From: an uncultured Clostridia bacterium
GTDB taxonomy: Bacteria; Bacillota; Clostridia; Lachnospirales; Anaerotignaceae
DNA length: 34,335 nucleotides
Reading direction: 5' to 3'
NCBI GenBank assembly: GCA_937901125.1
Contig: CALCGT010000066.1
Coordinates: 1-34,335 of the forward strand
The position numbers and the translations under genes were made by a program. The notes under the pieces were generated by a model that saw nothing but the letters and a program-made list of their open reading frames with translations, was not told the origin of the DNA and searched no databases. Below, piece after piece: positions 23,466 to 31,116 of the stretch (position 1 is the first letter of the stretch; every line of letters starts with the position of its first letter).

Positions 23466-25913
23466 TCATTTCACAACACGAAAACTAAAGCCATTTGTCT
23501 TTAATCCGATCGAAACTTTATCCCCTGCCTTGAAATTCCCCTGCAGGAATTCTTCCGCAAAGGCATCCTCAATCTTGGACTGAATGGCACGACGGAGAGG
23601 TCTTGCACCGTAGGCTTTGTCATAACCCTCTTCGGCAATCTTTTCAATAGCTTTTTCCGTAAAGGAAACGGTGATCCCCATGTTTTCCTTCACCCGCTTT
23701 GCCAGCACATCAGTCATCAATTTTACGATCTTCACGATATCTTCTTTTTCCAGAGGATGGAATACGATAATATCGTCGATACGATTCAAAAATTCAGGCT
23801 TGAAAATATTCTTAATTTCATCCATAACACCCTTTTTCATGATCTCATAGCTCTGCTCCGCCGTTTCCACGCTGGTAAAGCCCAGGCGCTTTGGTGCGGC
23901 AATGCTGCGGGCACCGGCGTTTGAGGTCATAATAATGACGGTATTTTTGAAGTCGACCTTTCTGCCCTGACCATCGGTGATATGACCATCATCCAATACC
24001 TGCAGAAGGACATTGAATACTTCGGGAGAAGCCTTTTCAATCTCATCAAAAAGAACAGCGGAATAAGGGTTGCGGCGGACTTTTTCGCTGAGCTGTCCGC
24101 CCTCTTCGTAGCCCACGTAGCCCGGAGGAGAACCGACCATACGGGATACACTATGCTTTTCCATATATTCGGACATATCGATCCGTACCATAGCATTTTC
24201 ATCCCCAAAAAGGGCTTCAGCCAGTGCTTTGGAAAGCTCTGTCTTGCCGACGCCGGTGGGACCTAGGAACAGAAAAGAACCAATGGGTCTGTTGGGGTCT
24301 TTCAGACCGACACGACCACGACGCACTGCCTTGGACACAGCCTTGACCGCTTCCTCCTGTCCGATAACTCTCTGGTGCAAAGTCTCTTCCAGGCGCAGCA
24401 GGCGCTGGCTTTCTTCTTCCTTCATGCTCTGCACAGGGATACCTGTCCAACGTGATACCACTTCCGCCACATCATCCTTTGTAACGACTGCTTCTCCGCT
24501 GTCGTTGGAAACTTCCCATGCCTTTTTCGCTTCCCGCAAGCTGACCCGCAGGGAATCCTGGGCTTTTTTCACCGCTGCTGCTTTCTCAAATTCTTCTGTT
24601 TTGATGGCAGATTCCTTTTCTTTTTCCATTTCTGCAATACGCTGCTCCAATTCCTTCACGGCTGTGGGTGCAGTGTAAGCATGGAGACGCAGACGGGATG
24701 CGGCTTCATCGATTAGGTCAATGGCCTTATCGGGCAGAAAACGATCGGAAACATAACGGGCAGAAAGTTTTACTGCAGCTTCTAAAGCTTCTGTGGAAAT
24801 GGTTACTTTATGGTGCATTTCATATTTATCCTTCAATGCAGTCAGCATCTGGATGGCAACTGCTTCTGTGGGTTCTTCCACCCGAACAGGCTGGAAACGA
24901 CGTTCAAAGGCCGCATCCTTTTCGATATGCTTGCGGTATTCTTCCAAAGTTGTGGCACCAATCAGCTGGATTTCGCCCCTTGCCATGGCAGGTTTCAAGA
25001 TATTAGAGGCATCAATGGCCCCTTCTGCGGCACCTGCGCCAATAATGGTATGAATCTCGTCTACAAACAGGATAATATTCCCATCAGCACGAACTTCCTC
25101 CAGTGCCTTTTTCATACGTTCTTCAAATTCCCCGCGATATTTGGAGCCTGCCACCATGGCAGAAAGGTCAAGGGAAATGATCTTTTTATTTTTCAGAGTA
25201 TCGGGGATATTGCCTTCAGCAATTTTCTGCGCCAGACCTTCCACAATTGCAGTTTTACCAACACCGGGGTCACCTGTCAGGCAGGGGTTGTTTTTCGTTC
25301 TGCGGCTCAAGATCTGGACAATGCGTTCGATTTCGTTATCTCTGCCGACAATGGGATCAAATTTTCCTTTTTTTGCCAGAGCAGTCAGGTTTCTGCTGAA
25401 TTTATTCAGTGTTTCTGTAGTGGATTTTTCTTCATTTTCAGCGTTGCTGCTCATCCCCATTGTGCCAACAGGCTGTGCTTCGCTTTCCCCCAGCATCACC
25501 ATGATATCCTCATACAACCGCTGGATATTTACACCCAGACCTGTCATAATCTTCACAGCGATGGTGTCTGTTTCCCGCAGCAGGGCAATCAGGATATGCT
25601 CTGTGCCCACATAATTTGTGCCCATGCGCAACGCTTCCTGTACACTTAAATCTACCACTCGTTTTGCACGAGGGGTGAAATCCGTAGGGACATAAAAATT
25701 GGTCTTTCCTTTATTCATTTCGGAAATCCGTTCCATCACCTGATGATATGTTACATTTTGGCCTTCCAACGCCTTTGCGGCTACGCTTTCCTGCACCAGA
25801 GTCAGCCCCAGCAGGATATGTTCTGTTCCCACATATTCGTTGCCCAGCTTGGCTGCAGCTTCTTTGGCTCTGGCCAAAACATCATTTGCTTTCTTCGTAA
25901 ATTTGCCTTGCAT
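23466..25913 (-). CDS. clpC: ATP-dependent Clp protease ATPase subunit ClpC
   Basis: AAA+ unfoldase that delivers substrates to ClpP and acts in stress and competence control. The 815-residue protein has two N-terminal Clp repeats (about 1-140), AAA-1 with GDPGVGKT (214-221) and VDEIH (284-288), a UVR-containing middle region (about 420-460), and AAA-2 with GPTGVGKT (551-558), including SEYMEKHSVSRMVGSPPGYVG. The ATG at 25913 is preceded by GAGGAAGG with 8-nt spacing; the in-frame GTG at 25922 overlaps that site. In Bacillus clpC is the last gene of ctsR-mcsA-mcsB-clpC; none of those is here, and the gene has its own promoter, a hairpin and a CIRCE-like element in the leader. Confidence 0.97.
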   Translation of the reverse strand: MQGKFTKKANDVLARAKEAAAKLGNEYVGTEHILLGLTLVQESVAAKALEGQNVTYHQVMERISEMNKGKTNFYVPTDFTPRAKRVVDLSVQEALRMGTNYVGTEHILIALLRETDTIAVKIMTGLGVNIQRLYEDIMVMLGESEAQPVGTMGMSSNAENEEKSTTETLNKFSRNLTALAKKGKFDPIVGRDNEIERIVQILSRRTKNNPCLTGDPGVGKTAIVEGLAQKIAEGNIPDTLKNKKIISLDLSAMVAGSKYRGEFEERMKKALEEVRADGNIILFVDEIHTIIGAGAAEGAIDASNILKPAMARGEIQLIGATTLEEYRKHIEKDAAFERRFQPVRVEEPTEAVAIQMLTALKDKYEMHHKVTISTEALEAAVKLSARYVSDRFLPDKAIDLIDEAASRLRLHAYTAPTAVKELEQRIAEMEKEKESAIKTEEFEKAAAVKKAQDSLRVSLREAKKAWEVSNDSGEAVVTKDDVAEVVSRWTGIPVQSMKEEESQRLLRLEETLHQRVIGQEEAVKAVSKAVRRGRVGLKDPNRPIGSFLFLGPTGVGKTELSKALAEALFGDENAMVRIDMSEYMEKHSVSRMVGSPPGYVGYEEGGQLSEKVRRNPYSAVLFDEIEKASPEVFNVLLQVLDDGHITDGQGRKVDFKNTVIIMTSNAGARSIAAPKRLGFTSVETAEQSYEIMKKGVMDEIKNIFKPEFLNRIDDIIVFHPLEKEDIVKIVKLMTDVLAKRVKENMGITVSFTEKAIEKIAEEGYDKAYGARPLRRAIQSKIEDAFAEEFLQGNFKAGDKVSIGLKTNGFSFRVVK

Positions 25914-25939
25914 TTCTTTCACCTTCCTCAGTCGGTCTG

Positions 25940-25966
25940 TTAGCCACTCAAAGTTGTGATTGCTAA
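25940..25966. promoter_or_regulatory. CIRCE-like inverted repeat in the clpC leader
   Basis: A 27-bp element reads TTAGCCACT, nine bases, GATTGCTAA. Overall length, 9-9-9 spacing and the outer TTAGC/GCTAA arms agree with the HrcA operator CIRCE (TTAGCACTC-N9-GAGTGCTAA); the right arm matches 8/9, the left only if one base is taken as inserted. It lies 26 nt before the clpC start. hrcA is not in the window. Confidence 0.45.
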
Positions 25967-25975
25967 TTTATAAAA

Positions 25976-26009
25976 GAAAATAAAAGAACGAAATTGTTCT
26001 CTTATTTTC
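25976..26009. promoter_or_regulatory. Long leader hairpin between the clpC promoter and gene
   Basis: A 14-bp inverted repeat (25976-25989 with 25996-26009; 13 of 14 pair, the odd pair being G-U in one orientation) with a 6-nt loop starts about 15 nt into the transcript. On the minus strand it is followed by a T-rich stretch, so it could terminate or attenuate clpC transcription, or be an operator. Confidence 0.5.
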
Positions 26010-26030
26010 GTAATTTCTATACAGTTTCAT

Positions 26031-26059
26031 ATTATATCCCATCATGCCGGAAAATGCAA
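26031..26059 (-). promoter_or_regulatory. clpC promoter
   Basis: On the minus strand TTGCAT (26054-26059), a 17-nt spacer and a perfect TATAAT (26031-26036), giving a leader of about 110 nt. Confidence 0.75.
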
Positions 26060-26080
26060 AGGATACCTGATGCCTATTTA

Positions 26081-26752
26081 TTACAATTCCCTTAATTCTT
26101 CCCCAAAGAGAGGAAAAGGTTCTTTTTCGGGCTTTGCAATGAATATAAACTTCTCTTTCGTTTTGGGATGCAGTCCCTCCAATTTATAAGACCAGAGGGC
26201 AATATCCGTTCTTCCTTTTTTAGGGAAATTATTATGATATTTTTTGTCTCCCCAGATAGGAAAGCCTGCATGGGAGGTCTGCACACGGATCTGATGATGT
26301 CTGCCTGTTTCTAGCTTGATCTCCGCTAGGGTCAGCCAGCCCATATCCGTTTCCTTTTCTGCAATTCCCTTGTAGTGCAGGGTTGCTTTTTTCGCCCCTT
26401 TTCTATCTTTCGAAACAACTTCTGAAAGATTCGTGCGGGTATTTTTCAGAAGATAGTCTTCCAAAGTCCCCTGTTCTGCAGGCAATTTCCCGCAGAGGAC
26501 CGTCAAATATCGTTTGTTCAGTCTGTTTTCCTGCAAGTCCTTGGCAAGGATAGCTTCGGTAGCCTTCGTTTTTGCGAAAAGCATCAAACCGCCCACAGGC
26601 CTATCCAAACGATGCAGCAAACCCAATGGCTGTTTCGCATAGGCCTCCAGTTCGGAAAGCAGATCAGGATCGCCGGTCTTATCTGCCTGAGAAGGCATCC
26701 CTTGGGGCTTCACTGCCGCTAGCATAAATTCATCTTCAAAAAGGATGTTCAT
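26081..26752 (-). CDS. RluA-family RNA pseudouridine synthase
   Basis: Converts uridine to pseudouridine in rRNA or tRNA. The 223-residue protein is a compact catalytic domain without the N-terminal S4 domain of RluD/RluC. It has the start KPQGMPSQ, the active-site HRLDRPVGGL (catalytic D50), KRYLTVLCG, and the C-terminal RHHQIRVQTSHAGFPIWGDKKY. Short forms of this kind include RluA, TruC and YjbO-type enzymes, so the target uridine cannot be named. The ATG at 26752 is 1 nt from the stop of the upstream amylase gene, so the two are co-transcribed and probably coupled; no functional link is known. The clpC promoter lies just past its stop. Confidence 0.93.
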   Translation of the reverse strand: MNILFEDEFMLAAVKPQGMPSQADKTGDPDLLSELEAYAKQPLGLLHRLDRPVGGLMLFAKTKATEAILAKDLQENRLNKRYLTVLCGKLPAEQGTLEDYLLKNTRTNLSEVVSKDRKGAKKATLHYKGIAEKETDMGWLTLAEIKLETGRHHQIRVQTSHAGFPIWGDKKYHNNFPKKGRTDIALWSYKLEGLHPKTKEKFIFIAKPEKEPFPLFGEELREL

Positions 26753-26753
26753 T

Positions 26754-28805
26754 TCATTCCACTTCCTTCAATACTGCTGCACTCTTGGGAGGCAGAGTCA
26801 GTTCCGCAAAACCATTCTTTACAGGACACTGGAACCCAAAATCCGTAAAGCCGTCCCGATTGGTCATCAGGCAGTTTTCCAGAGAACCTTCTGCTTTCAT
26901 GCCAATCTGCCAAACGGGAACAGAAATACACTTGCTTTCTTCGGTATTATTCAGGGTAACGAGAAATTTCTCTTCCCTGTCAAAGCGGCCATAGGCGATC
27001 ACACCATAATCCCCATACAGATGCTTCAAAGAGCCATGGCGCAGTACAGGATTTTCTTTTCTTAGATAAATGGCTTCTTTATGGAATGCGATCATCTCTT
27101 TATCCTCTCTGCCCCAGGGATAGGTACGGCGGTTATCGGGGTCTGTCCAGCCCACAAGACCTGCTTCGTCCCCATAATAAACCGTTGGTGCCCCATTCCA
27201 TGTCATTTGCAGCAGAACGGCTTCCCGCATCACTGCCAGATCGACACCTTCAGATGCATCTCCGAAACCTTCTGTCTGCAATCTGCCGGTGCGGCGGTTC
27301 GTCCTTGTCAGGAAACGGGAATGGTCGTGATTGGAAAGCTCATTCATTGCCGTTGCAATGGCCTGAGAAGGCAGCTTGCCCATTTGATAAATCATCGTAC
27401 CCCAGAATACATCGGCATTGTTATACATATCATCCCGTTTTTCTGTGCTGTGCTTGGAAACACCTGTCAGGAACCATGTAACAGGCTCCATGAAAGCGTC
27501 ATAATTCATAATGGAATCCCACTGATCTCCCTGCAGCCAGCTTACAGCATCACCATAATGCTCCGCAAGGATGAACTTGTCCGGGGAAACCCCTTTGACA
27601 ACATTCCGGAATTCCGCCCAGAATGTATGATTGAATTCCGATGTTTTGCCCAGATCGGCAGCCACATCCAGTCTCCATCCATCTACGTTAAAAGGCGCAG
27701 ATACCCATTTTTTGCCGATTTCCAGAATTTCTTTCTTCAGTTCTTCACAGCCCTCTTCATTCAGCTTGGGGTGGTTTTCATAGCCCCACCAGCCTTCGTA
27801 GGTGCCATCTTCCTTCCAATAAAAATAATCATGATAAGGGCTGTCCTTATAGTGGTAAGCACCCTTTCCTGTTCCATTATAAAAGCCTTCTCTGTCCAAC
27901 CATTTATGGAAGGCGCCGCAATGATTGAACACACCATCCACAAGCACACGGATACCTTTTTCATGGGCTTTTTCTACCAGCTCTGCAAAAAGCTTGTCCG
28001 AAGCAGTCAGGTTTTCTTCTCTGGTGGTTCTTGTGGCGTACATAGTCGCCCCCACGTTGCTTGTGGCACAGTTATTCAGTACCTTGCCCCCATCGACGAC
28101 GATCCTCCCCAAATGGGGATCAATATGATGATAATCCTGAGCATCATATTTGTGATTGCTGGGAGAAACGAAGATAGGGTTGAAATAGATCACTTCCACC
28201 CCCAGATCTTTCAAATAATCCAGCTTATCGATGACCCCCTGCAGATCCCCGCCATAGAAGTGATTCACATCTGTAGCTGAAGGGAGGGTATCCCAATTTT
28301 TCACCTGTTCCACCATACGTTTCAGGTAAACATATTCGTTGGTCTTAACATCATTGGAAGGGTCACCATTACAGAAACGGTCGGGATAGATCTGATACAT
28401 GACTGCACCCTTCGCCCAGTCTGGAGTCTGGTAATCACGGATAATCTGAAATTCCCCTTCATTTTTGAATTCATCAAAATATCCATATTTTGTATAGAAT
28501 CCAACTTCATCGCCATTTTGCAGACGAAAATAATAGGTCGTTTTCTCCTTTGCAGTAGGCAGAGTCGTTTTGAAATATTCGAAAATGCCGTCTTTCTCCG
28601 ATTCTTCCATCAGGTATTCTCTTTCTTCTGTGCAAAGAAATACAGCAGAAAATGTCCCCTTGCCCACACGAATGGATATTTCTACTTCATCGGTAGACAA
28701 AGGCTCTGCGGGAGAGCGGAATTGTTTTGTTTCATCACTATATATGGCCTGAACGCGAAAATCGTCCTCGGTTATTGATAAGCCCGATGCAATGTGCTCT
28801 GGCAT
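26754..28805 (-). CDS. Glycoside hydrolase family 13 (neopullulanase/maltodextrin-hydrolysing type)
   Basis: Predicted cytosolic alpha-glucan hydrolase acting on maltodextrins or cyclodextrins taken up by the cell; there is no signal peptide. The 683-residue protein has an N-terminal CBM34-like beta domain (about 15-115), then WAKGAVMYQIYPDRFCNGDP and the GH13 barrel. Conserved sites: VDGVFNHCG (289-297), the nucleophile D380 in GWRLD, the acid/base E415 in LAEHYGD and D494 in NHDHSRF. A C-terminal beta domain ends the protein. The CBM34 N-domain points to the neopullulanase/cyclomaltodextrinase group (GH13_20). The ATG at 28805 follows AAGGTGG. Its promoter has both consensus boxes, suggesting high basal expression. 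It is first in a two-gene operon with the pseudouridine synthase. Confidence 0.94.
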   Translation of the reverse strand: MPEHIASGLSITEDDFRVQAIYSDETKQFRSPAEPLSTDEVEISIRVGKGTFSAVFLCTEEREYLMEESEKDGIFEYFKTTLPTAKEKTTYYFRLQNGDEVGFYTKYGYFDEFKNEGEFQIIRDYQTPDWAKGAVMYQIYPDRFCNGDPSNDVKTNEYVYLKRMVEQVKNWDTLPSATDVNHFYGGDLQGVIDKLDYLKDLGVEVIYFNPIFVSPSNHKYDAQDYHHIDPHLGRIVVDGGKVLNNCATSNVGATMYATRTTREENLTASDKLFAELVEKAHEKGIRVLVDGVFNHCGAFHKWLDREGFYNGTGKGAYHYKDSPYHDYFYWKEDGTYEGWWGYENHPKLNEEGCEELKKEILEIGKKWVSAPFNVDGWRLDVAADLGKTSEFNHTFWAEFRNVVKGVSPDKFILAEHYGDAVSWLQGDQWDSIMNYDAFMEPVTWFLTGVSKHSTEKRDDMYNNADVFWGTMIYQMGKLPSQAIATAMNELSNHDHSRFLTRTNRRTGRLQTEGFGDASEGVDLAVMREAVLLQMTWNGAPTVYYGDEAGLVGWTDPDNRRTYPWGREDKEMIAFHKEAIYLRKENPVLRHGSLKHLYGDYGVIAYGRFDREEKFLVTLNNTEESKCISVPVWQIGMKAEGSLENCLMTNRDGFTDFGFQCPVKNGFAELTLPPKSAAVLKEVE

Positions 28806-28845
28806 AAATTACACCACCTTGATCCTAAATTGATTGATTTTTTCT

Positions 28846-28875
28846 ATTATAGTCTGTGAATGCGCACCATGTCAA
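28846..28875 (-). promoter_or_regulatory. Strong promoter of the GH13 gene
   Basis: On the minus strand a perfect TTGACA (28870-28875), an 18-nt spacer and a perfect TATAAT (28846-28851), 40 nt before the start codon. Confidence 0.85.
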
Positions 28876-28910
28876 TTTCTTCGTTTCTTCAACAAAATCA
28901 TGTTTTTCAG

Positions 28911-28947
28911 CAAAACGAAAAAGAGCAGCCTGCCGATGGCTGCTCTT
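28911..28947 (-). terminator. Terminator of the small RNA / BofC-domain transcript
   Basis: On the minus strand a perfect 10-bp stem AAGAGCAGCC/GGCTGCTCTT with a 7-nt loop runs into TTTTTCGTTTT. Confidence 0.9.
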
Positions 28948-29030
28948 CTTCAAAAAGAGAAGGTATTTCTTATTGGGTTTGCGTGGCAAAAATGCCACAA
29001 AGTTAGTGAAAATATTGGGGAGTTTTCACG
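28915..29030 (-). ncRNA. Candidate small RNA with a C-rich loop, about 116 nt
   Basis: A good promoter (29036-29064) and an intrinsic terminator (28911-28947) face the same way with no credible ORF between them. The predicted RNA has three stem-loops: a 7-bp stem at the very 5' end (29006-29012 with 29023-29029) that exposes CUCCCCAAUA in its loop, a 6-bp stem GUGGCA/UGCCAC (28983-28998) and the terminator. C-rich loops are used by several Firmicutes small RNAs to bind G-rich ribosome sites; I do not recognise this one as a known family. The loop is exactly complementary over 8 nt to the hairpin loop at 29120-29129. The alternative is that the promoter is chance and this is only a 3' UTR. Confidence 0.5.
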
Positions 29031-29035
29031 AGTTT

Positions 29036-29064
29036 ATTATAGCACGTGGGATGAAAAATGTCCA
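29036..29064 (-). promoter_or_regulatory. Promoter of the candidate small RNA
   Basis: On the minus strand TGGACA (29059-29064, 5/6), a 17-nt spacer and a perfect TATAAT (29036-29041). No start codon with a ribosome site follows before the terminator. Confidence 0.65.
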
Positions 29065-29113
29065 GCCCAAAATCATGACAGATTGTATTTACTGCAATAC
29101 GAAACCGACTAAA

Positions 29114-29135
29114 CTGATTCCTCCCCAAAAATCAG
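29114..29135 (-). promoter_or_regulatory. Stop-codon hairpin with a G-rich loop
   Basis: A 6-bp stem CUGAUU/AAUCAG with the 10-nt loop UUUGGGGAGG spans the stop codon of the 29132 gene on the minus strand. There is no T run, so it is not a terminator. Its loop can pair with the C-rich loop of the RNA just downstream. Confidence 0.45.
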
Positions 29136-29674
29136 CTCATATAATCCGCCAAAAGCTTCGCCAGATTCTCTTCCCCGGTGACCCTCAATCCTTCTCTTAT
29201 TTGCTGTGCCTCCCCATCCGGCAGCGCAGAAAGGGGCACGTCCGTCCGTTCTTTCAGACGGACTGCTTTATTCCCATCCTCATAAAAGACTGCCAGATAG
29301 CCCTCATCCTCTCCAAGGATAAAAGATTCGCTGCTCAGCCCTTCTATGCTACAGCGCAGAATCACCCGTTCGGGGGAAAACAAAACCACCTGCCAGCCAT
29401 TATAAACGCTTTTCAGCTGTTCCAGATTCAAGCCCTGGAGAAAATCGGGGGCAGGCTCGATCTGTTCCTTCGTCACGCGGTCGCTGGTATAAAAATATTG
29501 ATAGATCATCTTTGTTTGTGCATTGATCTCTTTTGGGGTTTGCAGAACATTCAGGCTTTCTGTCCCTGCTGGCATTTGCTTGTCCCGTTCCCCCATCCAC
29601 AGGGAAATATAATAGCCAGCCAGCAAACAGAGCAAAAAGCTGGACAGAGCTGCCAACGCTATCGCTTTTCGCAT
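29132..29674 (-). CDS. Membrane-anchored protein with a BofC C-terminal-type domain
   Basis: A 180-residue protein with an N-terminal membrane anchor (about 4-28, KAIALAALSSFLLCLLAGYY) and an outside domain. The C-terminal third (LGEDEGYLAVFYEDGNKAVRLKERTDVPLSALP, then a helix ending in GEENLAKLLADYMS) has the pattern of the BofC C-terminal domain. That pattern is a Tyr-rich strand, T-D-[IV]-P..LP, Gly and a final helix with D-Y-x-S. BofC in Bacillus slows pro-SigK processing by inhibiting SpoIVB from the forespore side; proteins with only this domain are common in Clostridia and often unassigned. The ATG at 29674 follows AGAGGTGG. No clear promoter is seen; it lies after pfp and its terminator. 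Confidence 0.75.
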   Translation of the reverse strand: MRKAIALAALSSFLLCLLAGYYISLWMGERDKQMPAGTESLNVLQTPKEINAQTKMIYQYFYTSDRVTKEQIEPAPDFLQGLNLEQLKSVYNGWQVVLFSPERVILRCSIEGLSSESFILGEDEGYLAVFYEDGNKAVRLKERTDVPLSALPDGEAQQIREGLRVTGEENLAKLLADYMS

Positions 29675-29728
29675 ATTACCACCTCTTGGAAAGAGTATTG
29701 ACAGGAAAAATGTCTTTTATACCATCAT

Positions 29729-29757
29729 AAAAAAGCCTTAGACCAAAGGCCTAAGGC
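29729..29757 (-). terminator. pfp terminator (copy 2 of a repeated module)
   Basis: On the minus strand a 10-bp stem (29735-29744 with 29748-29757, one G-U) with a 3-nt loop is followed by six T residues. The stem's outer part and its flanks closely match the gap terminator at 57-88. Confidence 0.92.
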
Positions 29758-29803
29758 TGTGTTTGCCGGGCAAAAAACTATCAGCAATTTTTTCTTTCCT
29801 ATA

Positions 29804-31027
29804 TCAATATAATCTCAGATGGACAGGAACACCGTTTTTATATGTGCAGGGCAGTTCTCCCTGAATCAGAGGAAGCAGATAATCGATCATTTCCTGTGTT
29901 ACATCGTTGCCGGCTTCATTGATCCATGCATCCGGTACAGTTTTTACCTGATTTGCAATCTTTTCGATCTCGACAAAATCGATTTCGAAGCGATAAGGCT
30001 TTGTAGAAATTCTGCGGAGGCAGGCCATTTTACCTGTACCACCGGAAATTGCATAATCAGCAGCTGCAGCACCGATCATTCTTGCTTCATAAATATCAGA
30101 TGCGGAAGCTACATGGGAAGCGCAGCGCTGCATTACGTTCAACTCAATGCTTCTTACCTTACAGCCAATTTCAAAACGCAGGATCTCTTCCAGATAACGG
30201 GATGCACCAGCCAGAATTTTATGGCCAAAGGCATCTGCCGCTCGATCAGACAGACTGTCTGTAACATAATCGCCCTCTTCGTTTTTGAGACCTTCGCTGA
30301 CTGCGATGATAATAGAATGTTTTTCCGCCATTTTTTCTCTAACATCATTCAGGAACTGATCCACACAGAAGGGTCTTTCGCACAGATAGATCAGATCAGG
30401 AGCGGAATCGCCATTCAGTCTGCCCAAAGCGGATGCAGCTGTCAGCCAGCCTGCATCTCTGCCCATGATCTCAACGATGGTGATGGAAGGCTGTGCGTAT
30501 ACGTTACAGTCACAGGAAATCTCGGACATGGTAGTCGCCACGTATTTTGCCGCGGAACCAAAACCGGGGCAATGGTCTGTCTCCATCAAATCGTTATCGA
30601 TAGTCTTAGGGGCACCGATGATCTTAATATCATCAATATGCATCCGTTCACAGAATCCAGCCAGCTTATGAACGGTATCCATGGAATCATTGCCGCCAAT
30701 ATAAACGAAATAGCCAATATCATACTTTCGGAAGATCTTGATGATCTTATCATATTCAAAGGTACTTTCTTCCCAATGGGACAGCTTCATGCGGCAGGAG
30801 CCCAGTGCGGAAGATGGTGTCTGACACAAAAGCTGCAGCATTTCAGGATCTGCCAGCTTATCGTTCAGTTCGATCAGTTTATCTGTCAGGATCCCCATAA
30901 TACCGTTTTTCGCGCCATAGATCTTGCCGATATTTTTATCTGAAAGTCCTTTTTCCACAACGCCGACCAGTGTGGCATTGATGGCTGCGGAAGGGCCACC
31001 GGACTGTGCAACCAAAAGATTTTTCAT
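29804..31027 (-). CDS. pfp: 6-phosphofructokinase, pyrophosphate-dependent type
   Basis: Glycolytic phosphorylation of fructose-6-phosphate. The 407-residue protein begins with LVAQSGGPSAAINATL and has GGNDS (111-115) and PKTIDND (140-146, with the catalytic aspartate at 144). The aspartate in GGNDS and the lysine in PKTIDND, in place of the glycines of ATP-dependent enzymes, are the classical marks of pyrophosphate use; experimental exceptions exist. MGRDAGWLTAASAL and the C-terminal substrate-binding half are intact. The ATG at 31027 follows AAAGGAAG. It has its own promoter and terminator, and the terminator shares its sequence with that of gap. A pyrophosphate enzyme saves ATP and can run in both directions. 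Confidence 0.94.
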   Translation of the reverse strand: MKNLLVAQSGGPSAAINATLVGVVEKGLSDKNIGKIYGAKNGIMGILTDKLIELNDKLADPEMLQLLCQTPSSALGSCRMKLSHWEESTFEYDKIIKIFRKYDIGYFVYIGGNDSMDTVHKLAGFCERMHIDDIKIIGAPKTIDNDLMETDHCPGFGSAAKYVATTMSEISCDCNVYAQPSITIVEIMGRDAGWLTAASALGRLNGDSAPDLIYLCERPFCVDQFLNDVREKMAEKHSIIIAVSEGLKNEEGDYVTDSLSDRAADAFGHKILAGASRYLEEILRFEIGCKVRSIELNVMQRCASHVASASDIYEARMIGAAAADYAISGGTGKMACLRRISTKPYRFEIDFVEIEKIANQVKTVPDAWINEAGNDVTQEMIDYLLPLIQGELPCTYKNGVPVHLRLY

Positions 31028-31079
31028 AGTAAACTTCCTTTCCTATCCCAAAAAGGATATCCCCTGTTTGTTTCCTCTC

Positions 31080-31107
31080 ATTATAACACTTTCCCTCTTG
31101 AATGCAA
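31080..31107 (-). promoter_or_regulatory. pfp promoter
   Basis: On the minus strand TTGCAT (31102-31107), a 16-nt spacer and a perfect TATAAT (31080-31085), giving a leader of about 50 nt. It lies just past the permease stop, so pfp may also receive read-through from the permease gene, for which no clear terminator is seen. Confidence 0.7.
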
Positions 31108-31116
31108 GTAATGAGA

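Noticed and set aside
28834..29112. 92-codon frame (plus) across the small-RNA region
   Set aside because: No ribosome site; it runs through a perfect terminator hairpin and two promoters of the other strand.
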